From Halalkalicoccus sp. CGA53 (GTDB taxonomy: Archaea > Halobacteriota > Halobacteria > Halobacteriales > Halalkalicoccaceae): a stretch of DNA of 64,000 bases. Position 1 is the first letter of the stretch. Every line of letters begins with the position of its first letter. Shown piece by piece: positions 60,092-64,000 of the stretch. The notes under the pieces were generated by a model, which ran no database searches, had not been told where the DNA came from, and saw only the letters and a program-made list of their open reading frames with translations. Made by a program: the position numbers and the translations under genes. The stretch lies in assembly GCF_036429475.1 (NCBI RefSeq), contig NZ_CP144125.1, positions 1,674,001 through 1,738,000 of the forward strand, in the 5' to 3' direction.

Positions 60092-63000
60092 CTACGCTAT
60101 GGTGATCTCGCTTTCCTCGAATAGCACCTCGAACACTGCCCGTTGGGCCGCCCGGAGGTGGTTGCTGAACGTCGGTTGGGAGATGTCCAGTGATACGGAG
60201 ACGTCTCGCCCCGTTCGCACTCGTGGCGACTCGAAGAACCCACTCAGAAACGCCGTATGGAGGACTGCCTGTTGTTTCGGGGTCATACGTTCTTCACAGA
60301 TCGCCCGAAACGTCTGTCTGGTCTTGAGCGGCCGATCGCGACCACGACGGGCGAGCAGCTCGAGATCGGGAGCGAACTGCTGCATGTCCGTGACGAACCG
60401 ACGAGCGCTGGTCGTGTGAGGGATATCTACGACGGCGGTTGCGGTCCCTTCTTCGATGGTTAACGTGCGCACGATCGCGTGCTGCTCGGCGAACCGTGAT
60501 GCGAGCGCTGGCTCGGATACCCGTGCTCTGAACAAGGAGTGGCTCCCGTGGGTTGCGATACACGTCAGTTCCTGTATCGCGGCCGCCTCCTCACCGGCAG
60601 TCAGGAGTTCCTCCACCGAAGCTCCAGCAACGGTGAAGAAGACGTCCGGTTCACCGGCCGTTCGGTGTACGAGTCCCTCGAACTCTATCGTACAGTCGGT
60701 CTTCCGTACGAGCTGGCACAGTGGTGCTCTCGACTCGCGGGACCGTACTGTAAGCTCGACGACGCGGTCCGTCTGAAGCGTCTCTCTCGTTTCTATCGCG
60801 TTTATCGCGTGCGCTATCGTTCTCCCGAGCTCTTCGAAGACGACGAAGTCACGCTCGTCGGGCTGTGGCTGACGCGCGTAGATCGAAAGCACCCCGTAGA
60901 GGACCTCGTCGTAGACGAGTGGAACGGAAATACACGCGCGAGCGCCCCGCTCCAACGTAGCCTCGCGCCGGGGAGTGAACTGTGTCTCTGTAGCGATATC
61001 CGACACGACCTGTATCCGGTGTGAGAGCGCTGCCGTGGCGATCGGGCTCCGTTCCGTCGACTGTTCGTCGATTGAGACCGAGAGATCGTCGATGTAGCTG
61101 CTATCGACCCCCGCCCACTCTCGTGGAAGGATCGTGTCCGTGACCGCATCCCGGTCACCGATCCAAGCGAACTCGTACTGCTTCGACTCCGCCAGTCGTT
61201 CGCAAACGGCTCGGTCGATCGCTGGAAGACTATCTGCCTCAACTAGTGCCTCAATGATCTCCCGAATGAGACCGTTGAGACGGTCGAGGCGTGCCAGTTC
61301 CTCGTTCTGCTGTGCTAACTGCTGTTCGCTCGTCGCACGATTCCACGCCGCTTCGATGGTCGCTGCGAGCGTTTCAGTGAGATCGACCGTTACCTCGTCG
61401 ATCATTCCGGTTCCAGTGGTGCCTGCACAGATGGCGCCGTATCTACCAAGCGGCACGATTACACAACTCCGAAGCTGAGAGTTCGAGGGAGTTTCAGTCT
61501 CAGAGGCGTATGTGAGGTCGTTTTCAATCGCTATCTCGTCGTTGATAAATGCCTGCCACGCTCGCTCGGAGAGATCAGTAGGAAGATCGATCGCATCGGA
61601 GCTTGTCTTCGATTCTGCGTGACTGGTGTACTGCTGGAACTCACCGGTAGTCTCGTCATAGCACCAAAGGGCTGTGTACTCGAGATCAAGTGCGGTCCGG
61701 GCGAGTGAACCAGCGTGGGTAGCGATCGCCGTTGTGTCAGCCCTCATCAGCTCCTGACTTGCCTCGTTGAGCCGTTCGAGAGCGTCGTTCGCTCGTGTCA
61801 ACGATTTCTCGGCGTGAGCTCGTTCGACGGCCTCCCACGTACGTTCAGCCGTCTCCTGAACCATTGCGACCTCAACCTCCGTCCACTCTCGAGGAGTATA
61901 CTGGTTGACGACTACGTACGCCGTGCATCGGCAGTTTTTGATTACCGGTGCGGCCATCAACGAACGAACACCGTATTCCAGATAGGAGGCGCGTTGGTCC
62001 TCACTGAACTTCGGATCGGTCCCCAGATCGTCTACCACCACGGGATCACCCTCGTGGAGTGTCTCGAGGATGTGCTGGCCGAAGTCGTCGAGGTGATGCT
62101 CACCGAGAGCAGACGGAATGTCGCCACGAAGGTATTCGTTACGGACCAGCACCCTGCCGTCCTCGGAGAGGACTTCGCAATAGTTCGCTCGATCGGCTTG
62201 TAGCTGCTCGCCGAGAACGCGGGCGGCCTCCTGTTGCACCTCCACAGGATCGGCGAGTGGACGGATCGTGTCGGTGAGTTCGACACGGAAAGCATCCAAC
62301 TCTGCTCGTTCACGCAGTTCTTCTTCCCTACGCTTGCGTTCGGTAATATCCTGGAAAATCACCTCGACTTGCTCGTCTGTTCCATCTCCCGCTTGGAATG
62401 CGTATAGCTCTAAGATTCGCCCCTCGGTTTCGAGTTCGCGCTCGAATCGAACCGCGTCCCCGGTTTGTACGACGGTATCGTACGTCTCGAACCACTCTTC
62501 GGACAGTTCTGGAATCGCTTCCCGCATCGTCTTTCTAACCACGTCATCGATACCGGATTGGGCTGCAAAGGCGGGGTTCGCCTCTACGTACTGGAAATCA
62601 ATTGGCTCGTCCGGGTCGGTATCGACTTTCTCGAGGACGCAAAAGCCCTCGGTTATCGACTTGAACAGGGTCCGATAGCGTTCCTCGCTCTCACGTAATG
62701 CAGTTTCGGCACGTTTGCGCTCGGTAATATCTCTGAACAGCACGCCGAGTTTCCGCTCCTCGTTTTCAAGTCGGAATACTAATATCTCTAGATAGCAGTC
62801 GTTCCTCTCAAGCTCATACTCGAACTGAACCGATTCCCCGGTCTGTAAGATGGTGTCGTAGAGGTCATACACCTCCTCCGACTCGCCCGGAAACGACTCC
62901 CGGATAGTCGTTCCAACCACGTCGCCCCCTCCCGTGTGCCTCTCGAAGGCCGGGTTGGCCTCTACGTACCGAAAGTCGATCGGCTCGCCCGGGTCGGAGT

Positions 63001-63364
63001 CGATCTTCTCGACGATGCAGACCCCCTCATCGATCGACTCGAACAACTGACGGAAGGTAGGTTCCCCGACGTGTCTCCTCCGTTCGGACCCGGTGCTATC
63101 GGTGACGGTTCCCTCCGGGTCGAATCCACCAGTGTACTCGGTCTCGCACTCTCGAAGCGGTCGCCACCAGACCCGGCCCTTCGCCCCTATCTTCTTCGTT
63201 TCGAGAGGCCCCTCTTCGACGAGCGCGTCGAGTTTGTTGTAGATAGTTCGATCCGTACAGTCGAACCTCTCGGCCACTTCGGGGGTCGTCAACGGCGTGC
63301 CTGGCGGTGCGAGCTGATCAACCACCTCGAGGACGGACGACGGAGAGGGTACCGAGGAACTCAT
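60092..63364 (-). CDS. PAS/GAF sensor with Bat-type HTH (bacterio-opsin-activator-like regulator)
   Basis: A 1090-residue one-component regulator. Order: N-terminal winged-helix (residues 5-65, VAERFDCTDRTIYNKLDALV), two tandem PAS domains (about 95-220 and 225-350, each ending DITERKR), GAF domains (about 355-530, 555-700 and 715-870), then a Bat-like sensor region and a C-terminal HTH_10 (TPKQQAVLHTAFLSGFFESP, then SVSLDISQPTFSNHLRAAQR). The two PAS units are close duplicates. No kinase domain, so it acts directly on DNA. Base composition in the middle is more AT-rich than the neighbours. Minus-strand gtttttct 26 bp upstream is a TATA. Confidence 0.93.
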   Translation of the reverse strand: MSSSVPSPSSVLEVVDQLAPPGTPLTTPEVAERFDCTDRTIYNKLDALVEEGPLETKKIGAKGRVWWRPLRECETEYTGGFDPEGTVTDSTGSERRRHVGEPTFRQLFESIDEGVCIVEKIDSDPGEPIDFRYVEANPAFERHTGGGDVVGTTIRESFPGESEEVYDLYDTILQTGESVQFEYELERNDCYLEILVFRLENEERKLGVLFRDITERKRAETALRESEERYRTLFKSITEGFCVLEKVDTDPDEPIDFQYVEANPAFAAQSGIDDVVRKTMREAIPELSEEWFETYDTVVQTGDAVRFERELETEGRILELYAFQAGDGTDEQVEVIFQDITERKRREEELRERAELDAFRVELTDTIRPLADPVEVQQEAARVLGEQLQADRANYCEVLSEDGRVLVRNEYLRGDIPSALGEHHLDDFGQHILETLHEGDPVVVDDLGTDPKFSEDQRASYLEYGVRSLMAAPVIKNCRCTAYVVVNQYTPREWTEVEVAMVQETAERTWEAVERAHAEKSLTRANDALERLNEASQELMRADTTAIATHAGSLARTALDLEYTALWCYDETTGEFQQYTSHAESKTSSDAIDLPTDLSERAWQAFINDEIAIENDLTYASETETPSNSQLRSCVIVPLGRYGAICAGTTGTGMIDEVTVDLTETLAATIEAAWNRATSEQQLAQQNEELARLDRLNGLIREIIEALVEADSLPAIDRAVCERLAESKQYEFAWIGDRDAVTDTILPREWAGVDSSYIDDLSVSIDEQSTERSPIATAALSHRIQVVSDIATETQFTPRREATLERGARACISVPLVYDEVLYGVLSIYARQPQPDERDFVVFEELGRTIAHAINAIETRETLQTDRVVELTVRSRESRAPLCQLVRKTDCTIEFEGLVHRTAGEPDVFFTVAGASVEELLTAGEEAAAIQELTCIATHGSHSLFRARVSEPALASRFAEQHAIVRTLTIEEGTATAVVDIPHTTSARRFVTDMQQFAPDLELLARRGRDRPLKTRQTFRAICEERMTPKQQAVLHTAFLSGFFESPRVRTGRDVSVSLDISQPTFSNHLRAAQRAVFEVLFEESEITIA

Positions 63365-63771
63365 GCGTCTCGATACCTGTAACCGGAGAAAAACCTTCCG
63401 TTGACGGAAACCGCCGGTGTACCCCGGACCTCCAGACCCGTCGTCGGCACTCGCCACCCCGAGACCACCCTCGCCGGTACGTGGGTCGCGTTCGAGCGCG
63501 GTCGAGTCAACACACCGATATCGTGGCCGTCTCGTACCAGTGAGTTCCACGGACGAGAACCGATCGGGCCAGTCGGGCCGGTGGCGAAGGACATTGTACA
63601 ACGTCAATTCTCAACACGTACCGGCTCGTTCTCCATCGACTGCCGCCGGTCTGGTGTCGAGTCGTGTAGATCGATCCGACGACAGACACGAGCACTCCGT
63701 GGACGAATCGATCCGAGCGGTGACCGGACACACCCACTACCCTTATCCGTCGTGGTCGTGACTCGCACGTA
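63365..63771. other. Intergenic region, no gene recognised
   Basis: This 407-bp stretch holds the TATA-like element of the Bat-type gene (near 63390) and that of the methyltransferase gene (cccttatccg, about 63741-63750). Nothing else recognisable was found. Confidence 0.5.
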
Positions 63772-64000
63772 GTGACTCCGACCGAGGTCAGAGACGAGTG
63801 GGCCGGCCGTTCCGGCGAGTTCTCGCCCGCGTACTACGCCCACCACGGGCCGAACGCGACGAGCGACCTCGTTCGAGAGACGCTCGACGAGAGGGTGGGG
63901 CAGACGGCGAGCGTCCTCGAACTCGGCTGCAGTTCGGGACGACACCTCGCACACCTCCACGCGAACGGCTACGAGGACCTCCACGGGATCGAGGTGAACG
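63772..64000 (+). CDS. Class I SAM-dependent methyltransferase (3' truncated by window)
   Basis: 76 codons are visible from the GTG at 63772: TPTEVRDEWAGRSGEFSPAY, then YAHHGPNATSDLVRETLDER and the SAM-binding motif I SVLELGCSSGRHLAHLHANG. G-x-G in ELGCSSG is the glycine-rich loop. The start is supported by a TATA-like ccttatcc 29 bp upstream. The substrate lies beyond what can be seen. Confidence 0.85.
   Translation, partial: MTPTEVRDEWAGRSGEFSPAYYAHHGPNATSDLVRETLDERVGQTASVLELGCSSGRHLAHLHANGYEDLHGIEVN

Overview
The window is chromosomal DNA from a haloarchaeon (class Halobacteria). The evidence is high G+C with strong third-position G/C bias, acidic proteins, many leaderless genes with a TATA-like box 25-30 bp before the start codon, and archaeal signature genes: family B DNA polymerase, aCPSF1, Cdc48-type AAA ATPase, GHMP-type shikimate kinase, AlaX, archaeal phosphatidylserine decarboxylase, Bat-type HTH regulators and many Halobacteria-only small families. 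The genus cannot be fixed from the sequence alone.

Layout. 1-4.9 kb: end of an MgtE magnesium transporter, three small halobacterial proteins, and an intein-free PolB. 4.9-9.6 kb: the sufC-sufB-sufD iron-sulfur assembly operon, a ferritin-like protein and a DtxR-family metal regulator preceded by a large hairpin. 9.6-12 kb: membrane protein, zinc alcohol dehydrogenase, tRNA-Gln(UUG), then a 740-bp non-coding stretch with two copies resembling the tRNA 3' end, probably integration scars. 12-20 kb: MFS transporter, CBS protein, CocE-type hydrolase, Tat-exported transglutaminase-like protein, NAD-dependent epimerase, DppA-type D-aminopeptidase and ureohydrolase. 20-32 kb: NlpC/P60 peptidase, cyclophilin-like protein, RNase H-like nuclease, AlaX, an ArsR/SRPBCC pair with a double operator, HD hydrolase, LysE exporter, an AT-rich gap with a candidate structured RNA, threonine synthase, HAD hydrolase, FAD oxidoreductase and metallophosphoesterase. 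32-43 kb: J-domain membrane protein, ABC exporter, small flavoprotein, glyoxalase-type dioxygenase, P1B-type zinc/cadmium ATPase with its putative regulator, aCPSF1 and a frameshifted beta-helix relic. 43-53 kb is more accessory: SnoaL and SRPBCC proteins, a universal stress protein, flavin reductase, an Lrp regulator divergent from an alcohol dehydrogenase, alpha/beta hydrolase, membrane proteins and a DUF1648-like/CPBP protease operon divergent from an ArsR-like zinc-ribbon regulator. 53-59.3 kb is housekeeping: DoxX, phosphatidylserine decarboxylase, Cdc48, acyltransferase, shikimate kinase and chorismate mutase. 59.3-64 kb: a 189-bp element with perfect 26-bp terminal inverted repeats, a 1090-residue PAS/GAF/Bat regulator, and the start of a methyltransferase.

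Links between genes. Metal and redox functions recur (Suf operon, ferritin-like/DtxR pair, P1B ATPase with adjacent regulator). The NlpC/P60 peptidase, ureohydrolase and DppA-type peptidase resemble a bacterial cell-wall-peptide scavenging set, which is odd in an organism without peptidoglycan. The most promising non-coding signals are the inverted-repeat element at 59733-59921, the tandem operators at 38859-38894 and 23321-23374, the hairpin cluster at 25997-26112, the hairpin before the DtxR gene (9138-9191), and the tRNA-like scars downstream of tRNA-Gln.
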